Below the pieces are notes generated by a model. That model made no database searches and was not told where the DNA came from. It saw nothing but the letters and a program-made list of their open reading frames with translations. From assembly GCF_003202155.1 (NCBI RefSeq), contig NZ_QFLI01000001.1, forward strand, positions 806,001 through 870,000: a stretch of 64,000 bases of DNA, given 5' to 3'. This document shows, piece by piece, positions 1 to 8,589 of this stretch; positions within the stretch are counted from its first letter, which is position 1; each line of letters starts with the position of its first letter. The position numbers were made by a program, and so were the translations under genes. This DNA is from Marinifilum breve (GTDB lineage: Bacteria > Bacteroidota > Bacteroidia > Bacteroidales > Marinifilaceae).

Positions 1-1155
1 AATGCTCGGATAAAAATCGGTAGCAATCACAGGGCTGTGGTTCACACTCCCCCCCTTGGCCACTCCCGGCCATTTGATAATCAATGGTTCACGAATGCCG
101 CCCTCGTACAACCAGCCTTTCCCGGCACGCAAAGGCAGATTGGATGTGGGAGAACCTTCGGATGTGGATAAGCCTCCATTATCCGATGTAAAAATTACTA
201 TGGTATTGTCATCCAATTTCAAGTCCTTTACCTCCTGTAACAGTCTGCCAACATTCTCATCCATATGCTCAATCATGGCTGCATAAACCGCATGATCCTG
301 AACCATTCGCTCTCTAAAATTTCCTTTTCCCAACACCTGTTTCCATTCCGATCGGTCTACAAATTTTTCCTTCTGAGGCGCTTTTAGTTTGCTCGCCTTT
401 TTGCGATACTTTTCAATGGTTTCAGGCTTTGCATTCAATGGGTTGTGAACCGTGTAATAGGACAGGTACAAAAAGAAGGGCTGTTCTTTGCTTTCATTCA
501 AAAAATGGATGGCTTCATTGGTTAATCTATCGGTAAGGTATTCCCCATCGGGTCCGCTTTTTAAACGAGGGTTTACATAGGGACTAAAATATCCTCCCTT
601 GGGCGATCCGGCTTTCCATCCCCCCTTATTTATATCGAAGCCCTGGTGCTCGGGCCAATAAATCGAATCCTCTCCAATGTGCCACTTGCCCGCAAAAAAG
701 GTATGGTAATCATGATCTTTTAAGGCCTCGGCAATGCTGTATTCCTCCAGCTTCATTTCTTCAGCAAAATCCTGGCACAATAGCTTCTGCCCCTTACCTG
801 GCCGATGTGTTGCCTGCCTTCCCGGTATCCAGTCGGTAAGATCAAGACGGGCAGGATATTTCCCCGTTAAAATGCTTGCCCTGCTTGGAGAACATACCGG
901 ACTCGATGCGTAGGCATTGCTAAAACGTACTCCCTCAGCTGCCAGATTATCGAGGTTTGGCGTCTCATAAAAATCCGATCCATAACAGGCCAAATCGGAC
1001 CATCCCAGGTCATCTACCAGTATAAATATAAAGTTCGGCTTTGCGTTTGCTGATTTGCCTTGCGCCCCTGCTCCCGGCATCTGAGCAATCAAAAACCAAA
1101 ATAACAAGCCAATATAAATTCCTTTACTCACTCTCTTCCCAAATGTCTTTGTCAT
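1..1155 (-). CDS. Sulfatase (arylsulfatase A-like), C-terminus cut by window edge
   Basis: Formylglycine-dependent sulfatase of the S1 type, predicted to remove sulfate esters from a polysaccharide outside the cytoplasm. Reading from the ATG at 1155 gives a hydrophobic signal peptide (about residues 1-31), the metal-binding start motif FILVDDLGWSD near residue 43, and the maturation motif CSPSRAS with the catalytic Cys at about residue 88. GKWHIGE and FTSDNGG follow, both usual active-site segments. About 385 residues are visible and the frame is still open at base 1, so the C-terminal subdomain is missing. It is separated from the main sulfatase operon by 2 kb and by the plus-strand HU-like gene, so it probably belongs to a separate transcription unit. 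The exact substrate cannot be read from the sequence. Confidence 0.95.
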   Translation of the reverse strand, partial: MTKTFGKRVSKGIYIGLLFWFLIAQMPGAGAQGKSANAKPNFIFILVDDLGWSDLACYGSDFYETPNLDNLAAEGVRFSNAYASSPVCSPSRASILTGKYPARLDLTDWIPGRQATHRPGKGQKLLCQDFAEEMKLEEYSIAEALKDHDYHTFFAGKWHIGEDSIYWPEHQGFDINKGGWKAGSPKGGYFSPYVNPRLKSGPDGEYLTDRLTNEAIHFLNESKEQPFFLYLSYYTVHNPLNAKPETIEKYRKKASKLKAPQKEKFVDRSEWKQVLGKGNFRERMVQDHAVYAAMIEHMDENVGRLLQEVKDLKLDDNTIVIFTSDNGGLSTSEGSPTSNLPLRAGKGWLYEGGIREPLIIKWPGVAKGGSVNHSPVIATDFYPSI

Positions 1156-2045
1156 GATGTAACAATCTTTCCTATTAAAAGAAAAGTGAGAAGAACAATA
1201 AATATCTCTGGCTCTGAATGATTTGGAGTGGGTAATTCTTTAAATTCATTATTATCTACCTACCTTGTTCCATTCTCCAAAGTGGGCATTGGAAGGTCAA
1301 GCTGATTAGACGCAGAAAAATTTTTAGTAAGACGGGGAAGCTGAGAACTTGTTCGAAGATCACCCCGCCGCACTTAAATTTTTCAAGTATAAATAGTTTG
1401 AGCTTACGCGCCCTAGATTTTTTGCATCCTTTTTCATCAATGGAAAAAGGATGAGCCATGCGGCTCGAGCAAAACAAAGTTAAATTAAAGAATCATAGGA
1501 TAATTTTTCTAATAATGATTGATTTAGTTACCCACTATATTCCATATAGAACCATATTTAATTTATTGTCCTTTTCACCAATACTTCATTTTATAGCCCA
1601 ACTACCAACTTAGGCCATAACAGCATGTTGTTTTTAGTAAAATAACGCATCTAAATCTAACACTTAACTGTAGCTGCAAATTGGATAAAAAAACTGAGTA
1701 TCGGGAAAATATTGATGCTTTGAAAGTGGTTGAATCCACAATAATGAGGAGTTTATTATTGCCCGCCAAGGGGGTTTTGGGCTCATCACCAGACGTTATC
1801 TCCCTATCTTTCTTCTCCTTATGCAATTCGCACAAAGAACAGGCAAAATCAGCCCTGCCATTTATAGCGGTTCAGCTTCATAAGCCTTGTTCATGAGGAC
1901 TCATATTGGTTTTAACCATTTTTTCCTCTCCCAACTCCTTATTCAAAGAGCCTCTTGTAGTTTGCACTAACCTCAGGTAAATTCTCATTGGTACCAAACA
2001 ATAATTCTTTTATCTTTATCAGTAAATCGGATAAATCCTGAAATT
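1156..2045. other. 890 bp intergenic region without a convincing gene
   Basis: Short open frames exist on both strands, but none has a recognisable domain or a good start. A perfect 11 bp hairpin (arms 1425-1435 and 1443-1453, 7-base loop) is present. The stretch from about 1300 to 1480 has an even, low-complexity look and may be a dispersed repeat or a decayed gene. I see no transposase remnant that I can name. Confidence 0.5.
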
Positions 2046-2741
2046 ATGACTGTAAAATATGCTCTTAACCCTAACAAACTTAAAACCGGATTTAAGAATA
2101 GTTACCTTGCCAAGGTTCAAAGTCGCGGAAGTGTAGATCTTGATGGTATTGTAGATCGCATTTGCTTTCCTGGTTCAGGCATAACAAGATCAGAAGCTAA
2201 AGGAGTTCTCATAGAGCTGAACCATGCAATCGAAAATTCTCTTAAAGAAGGCTTTACTGTGAATCTGCCTTTTGTGAAAATAAAGCCAAGCATCAGGGGA
2301 CAGTTTCTCAATTCAAGTGATTACTTTCATCCCCAACGACACCAATTGTGTTTTACAACTTCTCCTGGCAAATCATTAAAGGATTTACCCCAAAACATCA
2401 AGCTTCAAAAAACACACAAAAGCCCCAAAAGACCATCTATCCGTCAACTGATTAACAAACATACAAACGAAGAATTAAAGGAATTAAAAGCATTACGTGT
2501 TGTAGAAATTAATGGTGTCAACTTTCGATTTCCCAAAGATGATGAGCAGGTTGGAGTGTATCTTCAAAGCAAAGAGGAAGAAGTAAAGCTTCAAATGATC
2601 AGCAATGAGAATGCTTCCATTCTTATGGTTTTACTTCCTGAAGATATGCCTGCCGGTGAAGCCCGCTTTCGCATTGTGGTTCGTTACCAGCATCACAGAG
2701 AGGTGATGTCCTGTTACAGCCTACCCTTTCCGACTCATTAG
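2046..2741 (+). CDS. HU-like DNA-binding protein with C-terminal Ig-like domain (paralogue 1)
   Basis: Bacteroidota HU-Ig type protein of 231 residues. Residues 1-125 match the divergent HU/IHF-like DNA-binding fold: the start MTVKYALN, a GxxxxIxxxExxxVL-type helix region near 50-65, and an arm region with a KPSIRGxF motif at about 80. A basic linker (residues 130-145) leads to an Ig-like beta domain at about 150-225. It is one of only two plus-strand genes in the window; the other (22887-23585) is its paralogue with the same layout. Role: nucleoid or local DNA binding is inferred from the fold, and target sites are unknown. A 4-unit palindrome array starts 44 bp after the stop. The paralogue is also followed by such an array, but of different sequence. 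Confidence 0.85.
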   Translation: MTVKYALNPNKLKTGFKNSYLAKVQSRGSVDLDGIVDRICFPGSGITRSEAKGVLIELNHAIENSLKEGFTVNLPFVKIKPSIRGQFLNSSDYFHPQRHQLCFTTSPGKSLKDLPQNIKLQKTHKSPKRPSIRQLINKHTNEELKELKALRVVEINGVNFRFPKDDEQVGVYLQSKEEEVKLQMISNENASILMVLLPEDMPAGEARFRIVVRYQHHREVMSCYSLPFPTH

Positions 2742-2784
2742 ACAGTGCCTTACAAGCTTTTGGTATCGTAGGACTCATAGTGCT

Positions 2785-2866
2785 TATATCAGTTGATATA
2801 TTTTATAATATCACTTGATATTTATTTAGATATTAATTGATATTTCATTGAATATCATCTGATATT
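2785..2866. repeat. Array of four 22 bp-period AT palindromes after HU-like gene 1
   Basis: Four units of the form ATATCA-NN-TGATAT lie at 2785-2800, 2807-2822, about 2829-2844 and 2851-2866, so the start-to-start distance is 22 bp each time. Units 1, 2 and 4 have perfect 7 bp arms; unit 3 has one mismatch. The centres vary (GT, CT, AT, TC). The spacing of about two helical turns would place all units on one DNA face. It could be an operator array, a set of small hairpins or a degenerate repeat. Confidence 0.85.
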
Positions 2867-2912
2867 TTTACCATGGGTGCATAAGGATTTAAAGCTTGTA
2901 ATTGGGCTTGCG

Positions 2913-3036
2913 ATTAGCTCGTAAGTATACTAGCAGAAATTGCAATCAATTGCTGCCTATGTAATTTTTAATACTGTATTTGTGTGTTATTGCTTTGCAA
3001 GACACGAGTTACAAACTCGCGCCAACTAGGGGTTTA
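2913..3036. repeat. Dispersed intergenic repeat A, copy 1
   Basis: About 120 bp sequence with the core TAGCAGAAATTGCAATCAAT, then an ATTTTTAATACTG segment and a GCAAGACACGAG...CTCGCGCCA end that forms a short inverted repeat. Related copies lie at 24150-24242, 24910-25042 and 25832-25874. All copies are intergenic, which fits a small non-coding repeat family. Confidence 0.75.
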
Positions 3037-3045
3037 AACAGTCAA

Positions 3046-3235
3046 TAAAATTACTAAAACATTTTACATATAAACCAAACAAGTATATTTTTCTATTAAA
3101 TCTTATATAAGAGAATGCCGATTCTGAAAATCAGAATCGGCATTGTTCTATTTTATTAGACTCACTGTATTACTTTTTGGAGATGCTCTTTTATAAGAAT
3201 CTTTTGATTGGCCTAGACCACCTGATGAAATACCA
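3046..3235. repeat. Repeat B, copy 1, with a 14 bp perfect hairpin (terminator)
   Basis: This ~190 bp segment matches 27210-27405 along its length: an ATTACTAAAACATTTTACAT start, a hairpin with 14 bp arms (3114-3127 and 3131-3144), then CATTGTTCTATTTTATTAGACTC-type sequence and TTTGATTGG...CACCTGATGA. Copy 2 ends in the 3' coding end of the ABM gene. Copy 1 therefore seems to carry a decayed copy of that gene tail, placed just beyond the GH3 stop. The hairpin probably ends transcription. Confidence 0.75.
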
Positions 3236-3266
3236 ATATGAAGCCTTTTTCACAAAATTTGAACTG

Positions 3267-5531
3267 TTATTCCATTATGTCAGCACTATCCTTCAAATGA
3301 AACTGTGCTTCTTTCACTTCAGAACTATTTGTACCAATGTAAAGGTTAAAATCGCCAGCCTCAACTCCATAGGATAAGCCTTTACGGAAAAAAGCCAATT
3401 CCTTTGCTGTAATTGCAAAGCTAATGGTAGCTTTCTCTCCTTTTTTGATCATCACTTTTTCGAAGCCTTTTAGTTCTTTCACAGGACGGGAAATGCTAGC
3501 TGCCGGATCGTTGATATATAACTGAACAACTTCCTCTCCATCGAATTTTCCTGTATTCTTGACTGTTACTGTTGCTGTAATGGTATCGTTTAACCCCATC
3601 TCTGATTTGTCAAGTTTGATATCAGAATATTCAAAGTTTGTATAACTTAAACCATATCCAAATGGGTACAAAGGTTCGTTAGGAATATCAAGATATTTTG
3701 ATGTAAACTTAAAGTCTTCAATAATAGGGCGACCTGTTCTTTTGTGGTTGTAATAGATTGGAATCTGTCCCACCGATACAGGGAAAGTTGCCGTGATTTT
3801 CCCTGCCGGATTGTAATCTCCAAACAGAACATCAGCAATGGCATTTCCTGCTTCCGTACCTAAATGCCAAGTCTCAAGAATGGCATCTACATTGGCATCT
3901 TCCCAAGTCAATGTCATTGGACGACCATTAGAAAGAACCAATACAACAGGTTTTCCTGTGGCCAACATGGCTTTAAGTAATCTGCGTTGACATTCAGGGA
4001 TACCTATATCAGCACGACTGGCAGCTTCACCCGACCAAGCACGAGGCTCACCCAAAACGGCAACAATCACGTCGGCTTTAGCAGCAGTCTCTTTTGCCTC
4101 TTCCAACATTTTAGCACTTTCCCTAGCTGTTTGAACGATAAAGTCCTTCTTCTTTTTATTTCTGTTTAGCAAGAATGGATCTTCGGTAGCATACGATCCT
4201 TTTGCGTAAAGAACTTCTGCCTTGTCGCCAACATTTTTTATCCCATTTAGAATGGTAACAATTTTATCATCCTTACGTGTTCCGGCCCATGTTCCCAGCA
4301 TGTCCATTTTAGAATCGGCCAATGGACCAACAACTGCAATGCTTCCCTTCTTCTTCAGAGGAAGAGTTTGCTTGTCATTTTTAAGCAGAACAATGGAACG
4401 CTTGGCAATATTACGTGCTTCCGCCAAATGCTCATCGGAAAGGACAATCTGCTTTGCTTTTTTAGGATTAAAATACTGGAATGGTTTCTCGAACAGTCCC
4501 AGTTTATATTTCGCCTCCAGCACTCTGCGACAAGCCGTATCGATATATTCCATGCTTATCTTCCCTTCTTCCACTGATTTTGAAAGGGTTCCGATAAAGC
4601 CCTGGCCAACCATATCCATATCGATTCCCGCTTTGAGAGCCTGAACTGACACCTCTTCCAGATTTCCCATTCCGTGGTGAATCATTTCATTGATGGCTGT
4701 AAAATCGGTCACCACAAAACCATCAAATCCCCATTGGGTACGCAAAAGGTCAGTCATTAGCCATTGATTTCCCGTTGCAGGAATTCCATCAACCAGGTTG
4801 AACGAGCTCATTGCAGATCCAGCTCCTGCATCGAAGGCTGCCTTGTAAGGAGGCAGGAAATCCTGGAACATCACCTGACGGCTCATGTCCACCGTATTGT
4901 AATCGCGTCCGGCTTCAGAAGCTCCGTATAGGGCAAAGTGCTTTACACAGGCCATAATGGTATTTGGCTTCGACAAGTCGTCGCCCTGATATCCCTTCAC
5001 GTAGGCTTTCGCAACTTGCGATCCGTACCAGGTGTCCTCTCCAGCACCTTCGGCACATCTTCCCCAACGAGGATCGCGCGAGATATCGACCATTGGTGAG
5101 TAGGTCCAGTTGATTCCCAACACCGAAGATTCCTCGGCAGCAATTCGAGCATGTTTTTCTATCAGATCCAGATCCCACATACAGGCCATAGCCAAGGGAA
5201 TTGGAAAAGTTGTGGTATGCCCGTGAATCACATCCTTACCGGCGATTAAAGGAATTCCCAAACGGGACTCCTTAACGGCAATCTCCTGACTCTTTCTCCC
5301 TTGCGATGCACCAATCAATCCCTGACGGATAAAGTCTGCACGTCCTTCCCCTTCGGTAATCACTTTTAAGTTTCCAACGCCAGATGACAAGTTCAACTGA
5401 CCGAGTTTCTCTTGCAGGGTCATCTTATCCATTAAATCATCGATAAACTGATCCATCTTTTTATCCTGCGCTATCAGGGGCACCTGAATAGCCATAACCC
5501 ATAGAAGCAATATTACTTTCTTCATTCTCAT
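3267..5531 (-). CDS. bglX: GH3 beta-glucosidase (BglX-like)
   Basis: Glycoside hydrolase family 3 enzyme of 754 residues that removes terminal beta-linked glucose from oligosaccharides, probably in the periplasm. It has a signal peptide (residues 1-22), a GH3 N-terminal barrel with KHFALYG at about 197-203, and the catalytic nucleophile Asp in FVVTDF (D276). The C-terminal alpha/beta sandwich has the PLAD and NGRPM segments, and a fibronectin III-like domain fills the last ~100 residues (DGEEVVQLYI). Length and order match E. coli BglX. It is the last gene of the susC-led block, 96 bp after the GH144-like gene. A second ATG at 5525 is also possible. The exact linkage preference (1,2, 1,3, 1,4 or 1,6) is not visible. 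Confidence 0.95.
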   Translation of the reverse strand: MRMKKVILLLWVMAIQVPLIAQDKKMDQFIDDLMDKMTLQEKLGQLNLSSGVGNLKVITEGEGRADFIRQGLIGASQGRKSQEIAVKESRLGIPLIAGKDVIHGHTTTFPIPLAMACMWDLDLIEKHARIAAEESSVLGINWTYSPMVDISRDPRWGRCAEGAGEDTWYGSQVAKAYVKGYQGDDLSKPNTIMACVKHFALYGASEAGRDYNTVDMSRQVMFQDFLPPYKAAFDAGAGSAMSSFNLVDGIPATGNQWLMTDLLRTQWGFDGFVVTDFTAINEMIHHGMGNLEEVSVQALKAGIDMDMVGQGFIGTLSKSVEEGKISMEYIDTACRRVLEAKYKLGLFEKPFQYFNPKKAKQIVLSDEHLAEARNIAKRSIVLLKNDKQTLPLKKKGSIAVVGPLADSKMDMLGTWAGTRKDDKIVTILNGIKNVGDKAEVLYAKGSYATEDPFLLNRNKKKKDFIVQTARESAKMLEEAKETAAKADVIVAVLGEPRAWSGEAASRADIGIPECQRRLLKAMLATGKPVVLVLSNGRPMTLTWEDANVDAILETWHLGTEAGNAIADVLFGDYNPAGKITATFPVSVGQIPIYYNHKRTGRPIIEDFKFTSKYLDIPNEPLYPFGYGLSYTNFEYSDIKLDKSEMGLNDTITATVTVKNTGKFDGEEVVQLYINDPAASISRPVKELKGFEKVMIKKGEKATISFAITAKELAFFRKGLSYGVEAGDFNLYIGTNSSEVKEAQFHLKDSADIME

Positions 5532-5626
5532 ACTATAAATTCAATAAGTTGTTTATATTTTCATCCTTGTTACATCCATTGTCATTCTTTTCCTGGAACC
5601 ATCCATGGCTTTATTATGACCTGTTT

Positions 5627-6952
5627 TTAGATGTTTTCCATTCCAGCTTTTTGCATTCCAACTGCCACATATTTGTTTAGCATGAACTCTTTCCACATCA
5701 GGCCTGACCGGAAATTTTCTATCATCAATACCTCATTTCCCTTGTCGATTCCAAGGAAACCATCATCATACCAATCCTGCTTGGGATTGAATGAATCTAC
5801 AAAACCATATTTTCCGAAGATCTTATCGCCATACACCTCATACATGTATTTGGCTGCCCGCAAGGACGCTTCAGGCAGAAAAGGAAGTGAAGCCACCACT
5901 GCCGATGGAGCCAAAGTACCATTGTAAGGTTTTGAGAAACCAATGTATCCATCGCGTCCGGCACAAGCTGTCCAGCCCCACAATTCTTCGGGATAGCCAT
6001 GAGCTGCTCCCCAGTTATTGGTATATCGCTTGTTCGCCTTTAGGGCATTTACCGCGTTGTCCCAGTGGTTAAGATATTTGTCCCTTTTCCCTTTGAAATC
6101 ATACCAACAGGCTGGGAACTGATACAGGTAGGCATGAGGCTGCATAAGACCTCCCGGGGTTAGAAAAGCATCGATATCCTTGTAAGGTTTGATAAACTCA
6201 CCCCCGTTTCCACTGAAATAAACATCCCAACTAGATGCAGGTATCGGGTGAGTTGGTGAACCCATTCCCAAGAGGTACACCATATTGTATTCGTTGTAGC
6301 CTTTGTACTTACCTATAATGCCTTCTTCAGGCTTCCATCCACCCGTTAGAACACCGTTTTTGTTGATAAACTTGTCCCACTGGGCATGCAGATAGATCTT
6401 ATTGGCCAATTCAGCTACTTCCGTCCCTTCAAACACTTCCATTACATGCAGGATTCCTGCCATTAAGATGGCTGTGTCGATGGTAGAAACCTCGCACTTG
6501 CCATGGCGCTGCCCTGTTTCCACGTTAATAAAATGATAAAAGAATCCATAGATGCCCTCCACACAGAAGTCCTTGCTGTTGTTGGGATCTTTATAATAGG
6601 AATTTAGCGTTATCAATACTCTGCGGTAAACCTCATCGCGAGTCACCCATCCTCGTTTTATTCCCACACAGTAAGCCGACAATCCAAAACCTGAAGTTGC
6701 CACACTGGTTCTTTTGCCTTTGGCAGGGTCTCCAATAAGACCTGTATTCTCATCAAAGCCGTTCCAGAAGTAGTCGAAGGCTTTTCTTTGAACCAGATCT
6801 ATAAACTGCTGGTCTTTCTCGCTTAGCATTTCCCAGCTCAGATCCTTTGTATTTTCAGAAAACTCAGCCTCCTTGTCGGTTGATTGGGCACAAGAGCTTA
6901 CCAGGCTTACTAGTAGTAAGCTTCCTATGGTAATTTTTATAAATAGATTCAT
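5627..6952 (-). CDS. GH144-like endo-beta-1,2-glucanase / glucoamylase-domain lipoprotein
   Basis: A 441-residue protein of the (alpha/alpha)6-barrel 'glycoamylase' family (PF10091), which includes characterised GH144 endo-beta-1,2-glucanases. The signal peptide ends in a lipobox (SLVSSC), so it is probably anchored in the outer membrane. Family features seen are AFDYFWNGFDENTGL at about 58-72, a Thr/Ser-rich SVATSGFGL stretch, the GGWKPEEG turn, QFPACWYDFKGKRD, and the C-terminal ENFRSGLMWKEFM. The gene lies between the sulfatases and the GH3 gene, fitting backbone cleavage before beta-glucosidase action. The family contains beta-1,2-glucan enzymes, but the nearby GH9/GH5/cellobiose phosphorylase set points to beta-1,4-glucan, so the linkage cut here is open. 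Confidence 0.85.
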   Translation of the reverse strand: MNLFIKITIGSLLLVSLVSSCAQSTDKEAEFSENTKDLSWEMLSEKDQQFIDLVQRKAFDYFWNGFDENTGLIGDPAKGKRTSVATSGFGLSAYCVGIKRGWVTRDEVYRRVLITLNSYYKDPNNSKDFCVEGIYGFFYHFINVETGQRHGKCEVSTIDTAILMAGILHVMEVFEGTEVAELANKIYLHAQWDKFINKNGVLTGGWKPEEGIIGKYKGYNEYNMVYLLGMGSPTHPIPASSWDVYFSGNGGEFIKPYKDIDAFLTPGGLMQPHAYLYQFPACWYDFKGKRDKYLNHWDNAVNALKANKRYTNNWGAAHGYPEELWGWTACAGRDGYIGFSKPYNGTLAPSAVVASLPFLPEASLRAAKYMYEVYGDKIFGKYGFVDSFNPKQDWYDDGFLGIDKGNEVLMIENFRSGLMWKEFMLNKYVAVGMQKAGMENI

Positions 6953-6989
6953 GTTTAAATTTTATTAGGTTGATTCATAGTTAATGAGT

Positions 6990-8468
6990 TTACTGGATAA
7001 CAGCTTTGCCATCAATCCATTTGTATTTCTTCCCTTTATTGAAAGATTTTAGATCTCGCTTACAAGGCCATGCTGTTTTAACTTTTACACCTATTTCACG
7101 CTGTGCCGGAAATCCTATGGCTGTCTCCTTATGCCATTTATCGCTGGCAACAAGCATCTCCTCCACCAACTCTTTATATTCTTCATTATTGGCAAGATTG
7201 TGTTGCTCCAGCTTATCGCTTGCTAAATCGTAGAGTTCCACCCCTTTATTTTGGCGAATCAATTTCATATCACCTCTTCGTATCACGAGTCTTTCGGTAT
7301 GCATCCAGAAAAGATCTCTTTGTTCCAAGGGTTTATTTTCAAATAAATTCGATGTAAGACTTGTACCATCGAATTGGTAAGAACCATTGTATTCAATACC
7401 TGCAGCTTCAAGTACCGTTGGCAAAATATCCATTGTCAAGGCCAACTCATCGTTTACAATGCCACCAGCCAATTTCCCTTTCCAATAAAATATAGTAGGT
7501 ACTTTTAGTCCACCTTCATACATGGTAACCTTATGTCCACGGTTCTCTCCATTTACCTTACCATGTTTTACTCCGGTTCGTTCTCCTCCATTGTCTGATG
7601 TGAAAATGATTAAGGTATTATCTTCCAAATCGTATTTTCTCAAGGTCTTCATGACTCTTCCTACTCCTTTGTCCATTGAGGCGACCATTTCGGAATACCT
7701 GCGCATATATTCCTCCCTGGGCAATTGTCCCTGAACCGTGTAGGTATAAAAATCGTCAGTTCTTAATGGTACATCATCAGGACCTTGCATTGGACAATGC
7801 ACAGCCGCTTCGGGCATATATATGAAGAACGGATTTTTGTGTTCCTTCTCAATAAAGTCAACCACTGCATCATTAAGTAAAGTGGTCACATACCCTTTTT
7901 GATCTGATGGCTTATTGTGTACAAACCAGTCGACCTCGCTCTCGGTATTGTGTTTCGATACAAAATCGATATTCCCGTCGAGGAATCCGGTAAATTCGTC
8001 GAAACCATGAGCCATAGGTTGATAATCGGGCCCCGATCCCAAATGCCACTTGCCAAATACTCCGGTCTTATAGCCAGCCTCTTTCATGATCATAGGCAAG
8101 GAAGGGTTAGTTTTTGGATCGAAACCTACATCTTTTACACAGTGAAAGTAGATGTGATCCAATCCAACACGTTGCTGATATCTCCCGGATAGTAAGGCTA
8201 CCCGCGTTGGAGAACAAACGGTACTATTGGCATAAAAGTTGGTAAATCGCACCCCTTTATTTGCCAATGAATCCAAGTTTGGAGTAGAAATACCCTCTCC
8301 TCCAAAACAGCTTAATCCAGCATAACCTAGATCATCCGCCATGATTACTATCACATTGGGTTTTTCGAATGAGTTCTCTTTCTTTATTTTAGGTGTTTCT
8401 GCCGCCAACAGATTACTGGTGCACAATCCCAGAACCGCGCCAAGCAGGAGTTTATTTGTTAAGTTCAT
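6990..8468 (-). CDS. Sulfatase (arylsulfatase A-like)
   Basis: S1-family sulfatase of 492 residues. It has a signal peptide (1-23), metal-binding IMADDLGYAGLS, the maturation motif CSPTRVA with catalytic Cys85, GKWHLGSG, and FTSDNGGERTG near 290 with the later metal ligands. After Asp and Cys oxidation to formylglycine it would hydrolyse sulfate esters. It is secreted to the periplasm or beyond. It lies 37 bp upstream of the GH144-like gene and 121 bp downstream of another sulfatase in one operon-like run. The subfamily is closer to the general arylsulfatase A / N-acetylgalactosamine-6-sulfatase-like set than to its neighbours; I cannot name the sugar or position. Confidence 0.95.
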   Translation of the reverse strand: MNLTNKLLLGAVLGLCTSNLLAAETPKIKKENSFEKPNVIVIMADDLGYAGLSCFGGEGISTPNLDSLANKGVRFTNFYANSTVCSPTRVALLSGRYQQRVGLDHIYFHCVKDVGFDPKTNPSLPMIMKEAGYKTGVFGKWHLGSGPDYQPMAHGFDEFTGFLDGNIDFVSKHNTESEVDWFVHNKPSDQKGYVTTLLNDAVVDFIEKEHKNPFFIYMPEAAVHCPMQGPDDVPLRTDDFYTYTVQGQLPREEYMRRYSEMVASMDKGVGRVMKTLRKYDLEDNTLIIFTSDNGGERTGVKHGKVNGENRGHKVTMYEGGLKVPTIFYWKGKLAGGIVNDELALTMDILPTVLEAAGIEYNGSYQFDGTSLTSNLFENKPLEQRDLFWMHTERLVIRRGDMKLIRQNKGVELYDLASDKLEQHNLANNEEYKELVEEMLVASDKWHKETAIGFPAQREIGVKVKTAWPCKRDLKSFNKGKKYKWIDGKAVIQ

Positions 8469-8589
8469 GGTTTAGATTTTGAGTCGTTTTAAAATGCCCG
8501 AACAAAACAGTTCAACAAGATGAAATCCATCATCATAATTTGTTTCATCCGGGCGTTTTCATCACCTATACTAATACATTTCAGTTGTT

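Noticed and set aside
1256-1835. Small ORFs in the 1.2-1.9 kb gap on both strands
   Set aside because: No domain, no good start context, and overlapping frames on both strands; one stretch (IIVDSTTFKA) hinted at a transposase, but the rest does not fit.
2785-2866. CRISPR-like periodic array
   Set aside because: The units are palindromes that repeat every 22 bp with 6-base gaps; there are no unique spacers of ~30 bp and no cas genes.
5631-5927. Plus-strand ORFs lying inside minus-strand genes (this and many others)
   Set aside because: They mirror the codon structure of strongly supported minus-strand genes and have no domain of their own.
5627-6952. True glucoamylase (alpha-glucan) assignment
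   Set aside because: The domain name is historical; characterised members of this clade act on beta-1,2-glucan, and the neighbours are beta-glucan enzymes.
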